Positions 5,782 to 13,854 of a stretch of DNA of 14,786 bases are shown one piece after another. Each line of letters starts with the position of its first letter. Positions within the stretch are counted from its first letter, which is position 1. A model generated the notes under the pieces. That model was given only the letters and a program-made list of their open reading frames with translations. It was not told the origin of the DNA and did no database searches. The stretch covers positions 1 through 14,786 of the forward strand of contig CAMLXE010000014.1 in the NCBI GenBank assembly GCA_946490455.1, given 5' to 3'. The stretch comes from an uncultured Desulfovibrio sp. Its GTDB lineage: Bacteria > Desulfobacterota > Desulfovibrionia > Desulfovibrionales > Desulfovibrionaceae. A program made the position numbers and the translations under genes.

Positions 5782-6912
5782 TTATCTTGCGCATGTTGTA
5801 AAGGCCATTATTCGGCCATAGTTGGAATCAGGATAAACCCATGCGTCAGAAGAACTTGTATTTAGGACTCGAAGATGTACTTGCCACTCGGTATCCGAGA
5901 TTGATGTAGCCCATGCCTGAAATGAAGCGATGCTTGGCGCTTCGGCTCCGGATGAAGCGATGGCCGGAGCGACAAAAATCTGGGGCGTTGTGCCGGTTGC
6001 CGGGGCACAAACAGGTTTTGTGATTTTGTCGCCATCCTTGGCCAAGGTTGCTGTCTTGAATTGTGTAGAGTTACCTGTATCTGCGAGAAGCATGAGCTGG
6101 TTGTTCCGGCAGAGATACATTCCTTGATCTTCATCAAGGAACATTTTGCCCTCGTCTTCATCAGAACATGAGTCATTGTCCGAGATGGTGCGGGAAATAT
6201 ACTGGATGGAACCGACGTTTTCGATGTCGTGTCCCGTCATATCGAGAGTCGTTTCCATCTGATTGTATTCAGGATGGCCGGGGACCTGGGTCCGGTAGAG
6301 GTAGTCAGTACCGAGGTCGTAATCATCGAATGCGGAAAACATTCCGAGATGGCCTGGGCCGGGAGAAGCAATACCGAGGGCGGCAAGATCAAGAATGTAG
6401 CCTCCAGCGTTCCCATGGAGTGTATCAATGGTTTGACCCTCCATGTCCCCTGTCGGGACGAAACCGCCAGCTCCGCCGAGCTTGAGAGCGGCTCCGGGAA
6501 CCGTCAACGTGGCGAAGGAGTCGCCTTCCTCATGCTCCCGACCTCCAGTGGTCAGGATAACGGTAGTCAGGATATTGTTATGAGGACGCCGTATATAAAT
6601 CTCATACGTTTGTCCCCAAACGTTATCATCCTGAAAACCATCAGGAAGGAAGTCGTTGTTTATCAATTCCTGAATTGTAACTTGAGGTCCACTATTGGCC
6701 GTGGCCTGTAAAAGCAACGCCTCATAGTTGTCTTTGATATAGCGTTCTGTAGCGTCATTTATAGTTTGCATGTGCCATGCAGCTTGTGCTTGCGCGGTCA
6801 GTCGTGATCCCTGCTGCCATATCTCCGTCAGAGCATAGAACATCACAGAGATCACGATCAGAGCGCCCAGCATTTCAAGCAGTGTGAACCCTTTTTGTGT
6901 CTCTCTGTTCAT
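5782..6912 (-). CDS. pilV: PilV-like minor prepilin / pilus tip adhesin, fixed C-terminus
   Basis: A 376-residue type IV prepilin-like protein. The cleavage site is MNRETQKG/FTLLE with Glu at +5, followed by the hydrophobic helix MLGALIVISVMFYALTEI. The middle is long and glycine-rich. The C-terminal domain (about 285-376) has Cys residues near its start (KPVCAP) and end (FTTCAR). In R64-type plasmids PilV is the tip adhesin that chooses recipients, and its C-terminus is switched by a shufflon. Here the gene ends 12 nt before pilT, with no inverted C-terminal cassettes or recombinase, so a single fixed adhesin is predicted. The start overlaps the pilM stop by 4 nt. Confidence 0.85.
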   Translation of the reverse strand: MNRETQKGFTLLEMLGALIVISVMFYALTEIWQQGSRLTAQAQAAWHMQTINDATERYIKDNYEALLLQATANSGPQVTIQELINNDFLPDGFQDDNVWGQTYEIYIRRPHNNILTTVILTTGGREHEEGDSFATLTVPGAALKLGGAGGFVPTGDMEGQTIDTLHGNAGGYILDLAALGIASPGPGHLGMFSAFDDYDLGTDYLYRTQVPGHPEYNQMETTLDMTGHDIENVGSIQYISRTISDNDSCSDEDEGKMFLDEDQGMYLCRNNQLMLLADTGNSTQFKTATLAKDGDKITKPVCAPATGTTPQIFVAPAIASSGAEAPSIASFQAWATSISDTEWQVHLRVLNTSSSDAWVYPDSNYGRIMAFTTCAR

Positions 6913-7337
6913 TGCGCACTCACGATACTGACAATGGTTCCGGTAGGTATTGTTGCGGGAACGGCTATGCCGCTGGGCTGGAGCCTCCCATTCATGTTTT
7001 CACCGACCAGCATAGAGTTTCCGAGTTTTTTTCTGATCAACCAAGGCTGAGTGCCTTCAGTTATACCGTAGATGTAGCAGTAACCATCCACAATCCGTGC
7101 CTGCCATTGCTGTAAATAGACATAGCCAGGAGGCAAGTCCAAAGCAGCATTGGGAATAGCCTGAACATGTCCCATTTCGTCTATATATTGAGTTACGGCG
7201 CTTCTGTAGTTGCAGAAGTTCACGGCTACACTGTCATCAAAGGCTTCAGCCCTGATTTTTGAAACATCCGGAAGCAGAAGCATGTGCAGAGCTGCAAGGA
7301 TGCCAATGAAGAAAGTACAGACAACCAGAGGGAACAT
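6909..7337 (-). CDS. pilM: PilM-like thin-pilus biogenesis protein
   Basis: A 142-residue protein with an N-terminal membrane segment (about 2-22, FPLVVCTFFIGILAALHMLL), then VNFCNYRSAVTQYIDE and a periplasmic domain with DLPPGYVYLQQWQARI. Size, single N-terminal helix and the NF-YR-AV-Y pattern fit PilM of IncI type IVb pili, whose exact role is not known. In R64 pilM lies between pilL and pilN; here it lies between pilS and pilV. AAGGA precedes the ATG by 7 nt. It could instead be a pilin-like accessory protein, but there is no prepilin cleavage site. Confidence 0.7.
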   Translation of the reverse strand: MFPLVVCTFFIGILAALHMLLLPDVSKIRAEAFDDSVAVNFCNYRSAVTQYIDEMGHVQAIPNAALDLPPGYVYLQQWQARIVDGYCYIYGITEGTQPWLIRKKLGNSMLVGENMNGRLQPSGIAVPATIPTGTIVSIVSAQ

Positions 7338-7353
7338 GTCAGAATCCTTACAA

Positions 7354-7851
7354 TCAGTGGGCCTGAAAGATGAGCGTATTGCTCAGTTCATCCGTGCAGT
7401 GTTCTGTAGTGACGACAATTTCTCTTTCAATATCGGTACCATTGATTGATAATGAATCCCACATGTTACGTTGACTACCGAGCTTAATACAGGCTTCCTC
7501 CGGAATATTATCCAACTGTATTGTAAATGAACGTCCTTCATTGGCACTGCCAACACTTACATCTCCATTCCAAGCATTCACGATGGATTCATCTACAAGC
7601 ATTCCTTGGGGTACAGCGTTTGCTGCTATCAGTTCATCATTGGAGATTGATGCAAAACTATGTATATGACTGTAGGCTTCATGGATATTCATGCGCAAAT
7701 ATGAAAGATTTTCCTGCTGATTTGAGACTCGTGCGCTTTCAATCGCGCTTGAAATGACCATAGCGACAGCACCGAAGATAATGGAGCCGATGATGATCGC
7801 ACCGAGGACTTCCCCTAAAGTAAAACCCTGCTGATTCTTCCGATTGTTCAT
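7354..7851 (-). CDS. pilS: PilS, major type IVb prepilin
   Basis: A 165-residue prepilin with a short leader and cleavage site MNNRKNQQG/FTLGE (Glu at +5), then the hydrophobic assembly helix VLGAIIIGSIIFGAVAMVIS. Cys121 and Cys152 could form the C-terminal disulfide loop usual in type IVb pilins. PilS is the main subunit of the thin pilus that brings cells together for mating in liquid. The prepilin peptidase (PilU) needed for processing is not in the window. The start overlaps the pilR stop by 4 nt. Confidence 0.9.
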   Translation of the reverse strand: MNNRKNQQGFTLGEVLGAIIIGSIIFGAVAMVISSAIESARVSNQQENLSYLRMNIHEAYSHIHSFASISNDELIAANAVPQGMLVDESIVNAWNGDVSVGSANEGRSFTIQLDNIPEEACIKLGSQRNMWDSLSINGTDIEREIVVTTEHCTDELSNTLIFQAH

Positions 7852-8942
7852 AATCCAATTCCTTGTGTTACATGTTGCTGGATAGAAAAAACGCCAAGGA
7901 CCAGGAAGATAATGGTTAGGATGATAAGCAGGATACTGAATACCCCTAAAAGGTTGGCTCCGCGTTGGATGCGTTCCATGCTTTCATCCATCATTTCTTC
8001 AGCAATTTTGCTAAGTTGTTCGTTGAAACCAGGGAGAGCTGCGTAGGTTCTCAAGTCGTCGGCAAGAGCAAAATCGGGCCAGCGTGCAGGCGTTGAGCAG
8101 AGTGCATCACCGAGTGACAAGCCTTGCAGCGTAAATTGGTACACAGGCCGCAGACGGCTGCGCAGGTATGGGCTGGTATCTCGATTTTCAAGAGTGCGTT
8201 GCAAAATGACAACGAGCTTGACGCGAGTCTGAAGGAGTATCGCTGTTGCATAGAGCCATGACACACCGACAAGCACTCTATAAACTGACCAGGGAGGAAT
8301 CTTGTCTGCAAATGTTCGTCCTGGTCCTGTCCAGTGTTTAAGACTGAACAATATAAGGATAATCCCGCATAGAAGCAGCAAGGCAGCTGCCGCGCCGTAC
8401 AATGAAGTGATGAAACTGGAGAGCTTGTAGAGCAGCCATGCCGTTCCGGTCCATTTCTCAGGGTCTGAGAGCATGGACATTTGCGGGATGAGCATTGTCG
8501 AAACTGTGAACAGAAAACCGATGACACCGCAGAAAAGCAGAATCGGATACGCTATTTCCTTGATAACCATGCCTTTGATTTTGCGTTTTTTCTCAAGCAG
8601 ATCAGCAGCCCTTTCAAACCCTGCCGAGAGCATAGCTTCACCGCCCGTCTGTCCGCTGTCGATGAGCATGATTTCTTCTGGCGTTGCGTAGCGAGAGAGG
8701 GCTTTCCCTATAGTTTCGCCGCTGAGTAACGATTGAACGATATGTCCATAGACCAAATGCACTGGGTTTTTTTCTTTTTGGGCACGTTCTTGGAGAATAC
8801 GGAAGCAGTGTTCCAGAGAGAGATGCGTGTGCTTGAGCTGTCTTGCCAGTTTTTTCCAGCAGCGTTCTCTGACTTTCGGATCAAATGATGAGCGGGCAAT
8901 CAAATTTCGTACAGCTGGCAGTGTGATTTCAAATCGACTCAT
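7848..8942 (-). CDS. pilR: PilR, inner-membrane platform protein (GspF-like)
   Basis: A 364-residue membrane protein with two cytoplasmic GspF/T2SF-type halves and three membrane segments (about 132-150, 182-201 and 331-353). LLSGETIGKALSRYAT and ELIDSGQTGG-like text (IMLIDSGQTGGEAMLSAGFE) in the first half are recalled in the second half by LSLGDALCSTPARWPDF. It anchors the ATPase PilQ and guides pilin insertion. An upstream in-frame start at 9068 would overlap pilQ by 125 nt; the start at 8942 is chosen because a GGGGGAG site lies just before it and it follows the pilQ stop by 1 nt. A run of A residues lies at 8767-8773 (coding strand). Confidence 0.93.
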   Translation of the reverse strand: MSRFEITLPAVRNLIARSSFDPKVRERCWKKLARQLKHTHLSLEHCFRILQERAQKEKNPVHLVYGHIVQSLLSGETIGKALSRYATPEEIMLIDSGQTGGEAMLSAGFERAADLLEKKRKIKGMVIKEIAYPILLFCGVIGFLFTVSTMLIPQMSMLSDPEKWTGTAWLLYKLSSFITSLYGAAAALLLLCGIILILFSLKHWTGPGRTFADKIPPWSVYRVLVGVSWLYATAILLQTRVKLVVILQRTLENRDTSPYLRSRLRPVYQFTLQGLSLGDALCSTPARWPDFALADDLRTYAALPGFNEQLSKIAEEMMDESMERIQRGANLLGVFSILLIILTIIFLVLGVFSIQQHVTQGIGL

Positions 8943-8943
8943 A

Positions 8944-10461
8944 CTACTCCCCCTGATGAAGGTCATGGTCGAGCGTGAGTCCAAGGCGTTCTTCGGCAAT
9001 AACGGGATCAACGTCACCAGAAGCAATACGGTCGAGAGCATGGGCAACATGTGTTTTTCCACCCTCATTTATCCAGTATTGTTGTGCTTCATACAGGCGA
9101 TTAGCACGCAGTAAGGCAACAAGCTGCCGATCATCAGTCGAAATGACTTCGGCAGCGACTTGCTGATTGACAAGGCCGAGGCCGTCACAATGCGGACAGC
9201 CGTCACCACGGAGACAGATGGCGTCGATCTCTCCATGCGTGTAGACCGCTTGCAGACGATTCCAGAGATCGGGTGAGATAACTTCTGGGGTTTTATGCAG
9301 CGATTTTTTGCAGTTCGGGCAGAGAATGGGCATCAGACGCTGGTACATGAGTCCGTTGAGTACGCCATCCGTACAGATTGATTCGAGCGGCATCCCCATT
9401 TCATGTAAGCGGGCAATAATGCCAATAGCACTGTTCGCATGAACCGTTGACCAGACTCCATGTCCAGTAAGTGCCGCGTTGATGGCAGCCTTGGCCGCTT
9501 CGAGGTAGCGAATTTCGCCGAGCAGAATCACGTCTGGATCAGAGCGCATCAACCCCGCGAGAGCTTCGAGCAGGGCACGTTCACGTTCGGCATCGGAGAC
9601 AGCTTTGGTGAAGACGTTGAGCTGACGGACTCCGAGAATGGTGTATTCCGGTGGATCTTCAAGAGAGTAGTAGTTTTTTGTTGGAGTGTACTGAGCCAAT
9701 GCCTCCATGATATTTTTGAGCACGGTCGTTTTGCCGTGTCCGGTGGGTCCGGAGACGATTGTGAGTCCGGAGTGTTCTGTAAAAGAATTGACGAGCTTTT
9801 GCTGTTCTGGAGTAAAGCCGAGTGACTTCAGTCGCTGCATGACCGGTCCTGTGGCTGACGTTGCGTCATAGAGCAGCCGCATTGCGAGGGCAATGCCAGG
9901 TGACGCAATAAGAGGGCTCTGGATGGGTTCCGAGTGCAGACGAACGGCGAAGAGTCCTTCCGGCAGGAATTTTCTGTCCGCAATGCGGCCATCATACCGT
10001 TCAAATTCGGTAAAACCGCTTTCGGCCTGAGAAAAGATACCTTGGAAAATGCCGCGAATAAGTTGCTTCCCTTCCTCACCATTCAGAGGTTCATCTTCCT
10101 GAAGCAGTCCCATGCGCCGGAAATAGACTTGAGCATAGGGTCCCATGTAGGTGATGTGTATATCTGAAACTTTTTTCTGTAGGGCTCGGTTCAGCAACTC
10201 CATGACGTATGTTTCGACCCAGGGGCGCTCGCGGTTTCCGTCAGTTGTAAACTTGCTGTACCTGATGCCAAACTTCTGCTCGAATTCAGAAGGAGGATAC
10301 CAAATGCAGGGGACAATAGAGGAACCGGTCTGTTCAGAATAACGGGCAAACAGATTGTCAAGCTGGAGATTGCCTCTGAGTTCCGCTGAAGCGTGGAAAT
10401 ATCCGTCGAACCAACGCAGACGACTGGCCAGGGATTCGGGAATTGTCGGTACATATTCCAT
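8944..10461 (-). CDS. pilQ: PilQ, type IV pilus assembly ATPase (GspE family)
   Basis: A 505-residue secretion ATPase. It has Walker A SGPTGHGKTT (237-246), Asp box NYYSLEDPPEY (263-273), Walker B region DPDVILLGEIR (308-318) and His box TGHGVWSTVHAN (332-343). A zinc-binding tetracysteine is formed by C381, C384, C422 and C425. It powers pilus extension from the cytoplasmic side with PilR. The usual Asp after GEIR is Tyr here (GEIRYLEAAKA). The gene starts 3 nt after pilP. Length fits PilQ of IncI plasmids; this is not the secretin also called PilQ. Confidence 0.95.
   Translation of the reverse strand: MEYVPTIPESLASRLRWFDGYFHASAELRGNLQLDNLFARYSEQTGSSIVPCIWYPPSEFEQKFGIRYSKFTTDGNRERPWVETYVMELLNRALQKKVSDIHITYMGPYAQVYFRRMGLLQEDEPLNGEEGKQLIRGIFQGIFSQAESGFTEFERYDGRIADRKFLPEGLFAVRLHSEPIQSPLIASPGIALAMRLLYDATSATGPVMQRLKSLGFTPEQQKLVNSFTEHSGLTIVSGPTGHGKTTVLKNIMEALAQYTPTKNYYSLEDPPEYTILGVRQLNVFTKAVSDAERERALLEALAGLMRSDPDVILLGEIRYLEAAKAAINAALTGHGVWSTVHANSAIGIIARLHEMGMPLESICTDGVLNGLMYQRLMPILCPNCKKSLHKTPEVISPDLWNRLQAVYTHGEIDAICLRGDGCPHCDGLGLVNQQVAAEVISTDDRQLVALLRANRLYEAQQYWINEGGKTHVAHALDRIASGDVDPVIAEERLGLTLDHDLHQGE
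8947..8953 (-). promoter_or_regulatory. Ribosome binding site that fixes the pilR start
   Basis: GGGGGAG on the minus strand lies 4 nt before the ATG at 8942, inside the last codons of pilQ. It supports this start over the in-frame upstream ATG at 9068. Confidence 0.65.
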
Positions 10462-10464
10462 GTC

Positions 10465-11067
10465 TTACAACCAAGGGAGCGGAGAGTTGTTGATAGTGAC
10501 CGTTTCTCGCGTAATGGAAGACACTGTGCCAAACCCCGGAACAGTATCGCCGACCTTGACCGTATAGGTACCTGAGCGAGAGCGCAGGGTAGCTGTAAGC
10601 GTACCTGCTCCTTTCACTGACATGACAACGAGTCGTGATCTGGATTCCGTAGAAATAGCCTGTGGTTGTCCTTGAGTATGAGTGACGGGCGGCAGAGACA
10701 GAGAGGGGACAATGACAGGTTTTTCAGACAGCTTGTCATCCAGTTCTTTGAGTTTGAGCTGGTATTGCTTGTACTCAAAGGCAGCCTTGTTAATGTCGCG
10801 ACCTGCTTGGATACTTGTGACTTCACCAAGCGTACCAGAATATACTGTCCCAGGACGAAATTCCGTAATAGGTTCAACCCGTGTCCCCTGATCAGCCGTT
10901 TTTGATTGTTCCTTGGAGAAAGAGGCAGGAACAGATTTTTCCTGAACAGGTGTAACTGGATGTTTAGTAACTGGAGCTGGGCGGGAATACATGTATACCC
11001 CAGCCCCAGTGCCCAGAATGACGATGACAAGGAGGGAGGCCATGAGCCACAGTTTTTTATTTTGCAT
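10465..11067 (-). CDS. pilP: PilP, type IVb pilus biogenesis protein
   Basis: A 200-residue protein with one N-terminal membrane segment (about 6-25, LWLMASLLVIVILGTGAGVYM), a Pro-rich linker and a coiled part (AAFEYKQYQLKLKELDDKL). The C-terminal beta domain contains SGTYTVKVGDTVPGFGTVSSI, similar in pattern to PilP proteins that link the inner-membrane complex to the secretin. It overlaps pilO by 11 nt and ends 3 nt before pilQ. Called by order, size and topology together with the C-terminal pattern. Confidence 0.85.
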   Translation of the reverse strand: MQNKKLWLMASLLVIVILGTGAGVYMYSRPAPVTKHPVTPVQEKSVPASFSKEQSKTADQGTRVEPITEFRPGTVYSGTLGEVTSIQAGRDINKAAFEYKQYQLKLKELDDKLSEKPVIVPSLSLPPVTHTQGQPQAISTESRSRLVVMSVKGAGTLTATLRSRSGTYTVKVGDTVPGFGTVSSITRETVTINNSPLPWL

Positions 11068-12295
11068 AAAGTTCTCCCTTTATTTCCCATGATTCGTTGG
11101 CATAGGAGATTTCTTTGACGCGCAGGCCGGGAATATTCAGGGCGCTGGCCAGATTCCGGTAATCGGTAATCAGGTATGCGGGCAGACTGGAGAGTTCCCA
11201 TGTTGCCATTATCCATGGACAGACCACATCCTGTTTTTCAATTTTCTTCACAGCGCGTTTTCCCCATGACAAACTTGTCTTGAGAGAAAAATGCTGGGTA
11301 AAGGCATAAAGCCTCCTGGAGGCTTCTTCTCTAGACAGTAGTCTGTCGAGTTCATGCGGCGCCTTGCTCAAATTTCTGGAGATCGGTGTATGAGAAACGG
11401 CGAATCTGGGGTGCATTTCGTCGAGCTCTGCATTAAAAGGCAGGAGCGTATATTCGGAGAACTCCGTATGTTCCCATCTTGCCGCCATTGAAGCTCCAGA
11501 ACAGCTCAGGCTGGAGAGTCTCCATCCGTTTGCTGCTATCGGATGGTGCAGCATTGCCGGAACGCACTGAGAAATAAATACATCTGCACTCGGTGTGGAC
11601 ATCCATTGACGCGAAAAATACTGTTCGGGATGCTCTTGTGCGTCGCGTATTCGCGCCAGCCTCTGTTCTGCTGTAATCTTTGAACGCTCAATCCTGGCAA
11701 TGCGGTCCCGGTACTCAATGTACGAATGCCCCCCCCAGACTGCGGCGATTAAAAGCGCAATTCCAACCATGGTCTTGATGACCGCTGATCTGGTCAACTG
11801 GTGCAAAGGGACGAGCCGCGAGGCTTGAATTTCAGAACGCGATAGATTGGAAAGAGCCTCAAGGATGCGCTTTTCGCTCTCTTCCGGGGACAGAATTTGA
11901 ACAGTATCGATACCAAGCGTATCTTGTAGCGAGTAAGCCAATGCTTCAGCATCGCTTTTTATGTTGAAGCAGCAATCAGCACGGGCTGAGAGAACACCTC
12001 GTTGAGCACCAAAAACCCACCAGAATGATTCGGACGTGTCAGCATCAACAAGCGAAAAAATGCAAATTTCCGATGATTCTTCCTGTTTCAGGATTGCAGC
12101 CAGTGATAACACTTTTCGCCATTCCGGATTGGTCCGTGCGAGTCCGTACTGAACCTTGAGTATAACGATTCTGTCATACGGTTCGGTGGCGCCATCAGCT
12201 TCGGCAATAATGTCTGATTTGCTGCGTTGTTCTGTGAGTCTCCATTCAAGACCCGTTACGCAAGACATTTTTCCATACAGTACGCGACGCATCAC
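11057..12295 (-). CDS. pilO: PilO, inner-membrane pilus accessory protein
   Basis: A 412-residue protein with a cytoplasmic N-terminal half (about 1-170), one membrane segment (about 171-189, AVIKTMVGIALLIAAVW) and a periplasmic C-terminal half with a helical region after the membrane (SYIEYRDRIARIERSKITAE). Size, topology and position fit PilO of IncI thin pili, part of the inner-membrane platform. A run of eight G lies in the coding strand at codons 187-189 (WGG), at the membrane segment end. The start overlaps the pilN stop by 4 nt. Confidence 0.85.
   Translation of the reverse strand: MMRRVLYGKMSCVTGLEWRLTEQRSKSDIIAEADGATEPYDRIVILKVQYGLARTNPEWRKVLSLAAILKQEESSEICIFSLVDADTSESFWWVFGAQRGVLSARADCCFNIKSDAEALAYSLQDTLGIDTVQILSPEESEKRILEALSNLSRSEIQASRLVPLHQLTRSAVIKTMVGIALLIAAVWGGHSYIEYRDRIARIERSKITAEQRLARIRDAQEHPEQYFSRQWMSTPSADVFISQCVPAMLHHPIAANGWRLSSLSCSGASMAARWEHTEFSEYTLLPFNAELDEMHPRFAVSHTPISRNLSKAPHELDRLLSREEASRRLYAFTQHFSLKTSLSWGKRAVKKIEKQDVVCPWIMATWELSSLPAYLITDYRNLASALNIPGLRVKEISYANESWEIKGELYAK
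11729..11736 (-). repeat. G8 homopolymer in pilO
   Basis: Eight consecutive C on the plus strand (G on the coding strand) fall in Trp187-Gly188-Gly189 of PilO. The frame is intact as sequenced. Slippage by one base would cut off the periplasmic half. Confidence 0.9.
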
Positions 12296-13854
12296 ACATT
12301 CTCCGCACTTTCAAGCTCGATGGTGACCACGAGCAGAGTTTTTGAGAAGTCGGCGTCACGGCCTGTATTCAGCAGTCCAAACGCGTTATTGGCATTTTGC
12401 GTCGATTGTTCAAATCCGGCGAGAACGAGAGTCTGCCCCATTTTCATCTTGCTGCGCTGCGCAAAGGAGCGAGTACTTACTTGCGGAAGCTGGACATAGA
12501 CCTGTTCCCGGTCGATTTCTTCCATTGAGTCAAGAGCGGACAGGGTGACTGCGTACTGGAGTATTACACGTCGATCCGGAAGAATATGCGGAATGATTGT
12601 CATGGCAAAACCGGTCGTGACTTCACCGGGAGTGATCTCCGAAGTCTGATTGTACTCACTTGTTGCCAGAGTCATTCCGGCCAGGTAGGCATGACGTTTG
12701 ATTGCCTGCACTGGAAGAGGCTGGTTGGACATGAGCAGACCACCAGCACTGGAGAGCTGTGTAGCCCGGCCCCATTCTCTAAGAGCTTTGATCGTGCCAG
12801 AACTTCCCTTGAGTTTGCCTTTGACTACGCTCACAGCGGCGGTCGATGCACTTCCGAAATCTCCGAGGCTTCCGGCGATGACGGATACGTCGCCGTTTTC
12901 AAAAAGTGCCTGCAAGTTAAGTCCGGCACTGGATGCGTCGGTGAGTTCGAGTGCCCAGACTCGTACTGTAATTGCGACCTGCCGGGAAAGTTTCTCGTTT
13001 ATTGAGTCGATATATGTGGTCACATCACGAAGGCGTGTATAGTTATCACGGACAGTGACCGTTCCAGCAGCCTGATTGATAGAAACTGTGCCTTTGGGGC
13101 TCAGGAGTCCCTTAACGGCTGTTTCGATTTCCTTCCAGATGTCCATTTCGATCTTGGTCTGATGGACTTGGGATGTCTGGGAAGATGTGTCTCCGGATGT
13201 AACTGTACTGTTGATGCTTGAGCCGCTGATGGAAGATCCGCTTGTACGTTCTTTGCTCTTATTTGATACCTGACTGTCGTATGTGATCATGCCAGGAGCG
13301 GCCATAATGGTGTATGTACGCACCTGCATGGCCGAGAAAGTTACACGGTTAGTTTTTGCGTCGTAGTCCCAGCCATATCCGGACAGGCTTGAGATAGTAT
13401 CAAGCAGACCGCGCAAAGAGCCGGTATAGGATACGTCGATCAGTCCGGACATGCTGGCCAGAGGCGGCAGGCCAAGCTCATCAAGAGCAGGCAGTTCGGG
13501 CGAGGATGTTCCCTGTTTCGGCTGTGGGGCATCGGCATCAGTATCGGAGACCTGAGCCGACAACGGCGCGATAGTGCTGAGTGAGGCCGCGATCTCGGAG
13601 AGCGTCCCCTTTTGTTTGAGGGTGACGCTGGCGTTGAGAACGGGAATATCGAAGTTGTCTGTCTGACGAACAATGGGTTTTGCGCCAAGATACGGATACT
13701 CGGCGATAGCAACGGTTTTTGAGCTGGAAAGCTCTGTCAGTTGATCCCGTTTTGCCTCGACCTGTTGAACGGTGGGAGCCCCACCGTCTTTGACGGTGCA
13801 GCCGGAAAGGAAGACGAATGCTGCGAGAAGAAGGGAAAGGTATCTTTTCATCAT
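12292..13854 (-). CDS. pilN: PilN, type IVb pilus secretin (outer-membrane lipoprotein)
   Basis: A 520-residue lipoprotein secretin. The signal is MMKRYLSLLLAAFVF with lipobox LSGC (Cys19). An N0/STN-like region (about 135-180) is followed by a Ser/Thr-rich linker (198-232), an N1-like domain (245-295) and the secretin domain (about 350-515). The secretin domain contains SAGGLLMSNQPLPVQAIKRH, TPGEVTTGFAMTIIPHILPD and KMKMGQTLVLAGFEQ. This is the PilN/BfpB type. It forms the ring through which the pilus crosses the outer membrane. The start overlaps the stop of the TcpQ-domain gene by 4 nt (ATGA). Confidence 0.95.
   Translation of the reverse strand: MMKRYLSLLLAAFVFLSGCTVKDGGAPTVQQVEAKRDQLTELSSSKTVAIAEYPYLGAKPIVRQTDNFDIPVLNASVTLKQKGTLSEIAASLSTIAPLSAQVSDTDADAPQPKQGTSSPELPALDELGLPPLASMSGLIDVSYTGSLRGLLDTISSLSGYGWDYDAKTNRVTFSAMQVRTYTIMAAPGMITYDSQVSNKSKERTSGSSISGSSINSTVTSGDTSSQTSQVHQTKIEMDIWKEIETAVKGLLSPKGTVSINQAAGTVTVRDNYTRLRDVTTYIDSINEKLSRQVAITVRVWALELTDASSAGLNLQALFENGDVSVIAGSLGDFGSASTAAVSVVKGKLKGSSGTIKALREWGRATQLSSAGGLLMSNQPLPVQAIKRHAYLAGMTLATSEYNQTSEITPGEVTTGFAMTIIPHILPDRRVILQYAVTLSALDSMEEIDREQVYVQLPQVSTRSFAQRSKMKMGQTLVLAGFEQSTQNANNAFGLLNTGRDADFSKTLLVVTIELESAENV

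Noticed and set aside
6168..6711. Plus-strand reading frames inside pilV
   Set aside because: They have no convincing ribosome site or domain and are antisense shadows of a clearly coding minus-strand gene.
5770..7000. Shufflon inversion repeats near pilV
   Set aside because: No repeated or inverted segment of the R64 type was seen in pilV or next to it.
8765..8780. Slippery A AAA AAC heptamer in pilR, possible programmed -1 frameshift
   Set aside because: The heptamer is in the right frame, but I found no clear downstream stimulator, and pilR reads as one complete normal-length protein, so chance is the simpler explanation.
8943..9068. Longer PilR with an extra hydrophobic N-terminus
   Set aside because: It would overlap pilQ by 125 nt; a good ribosome site directly before 8942 and family length support the shorter form.
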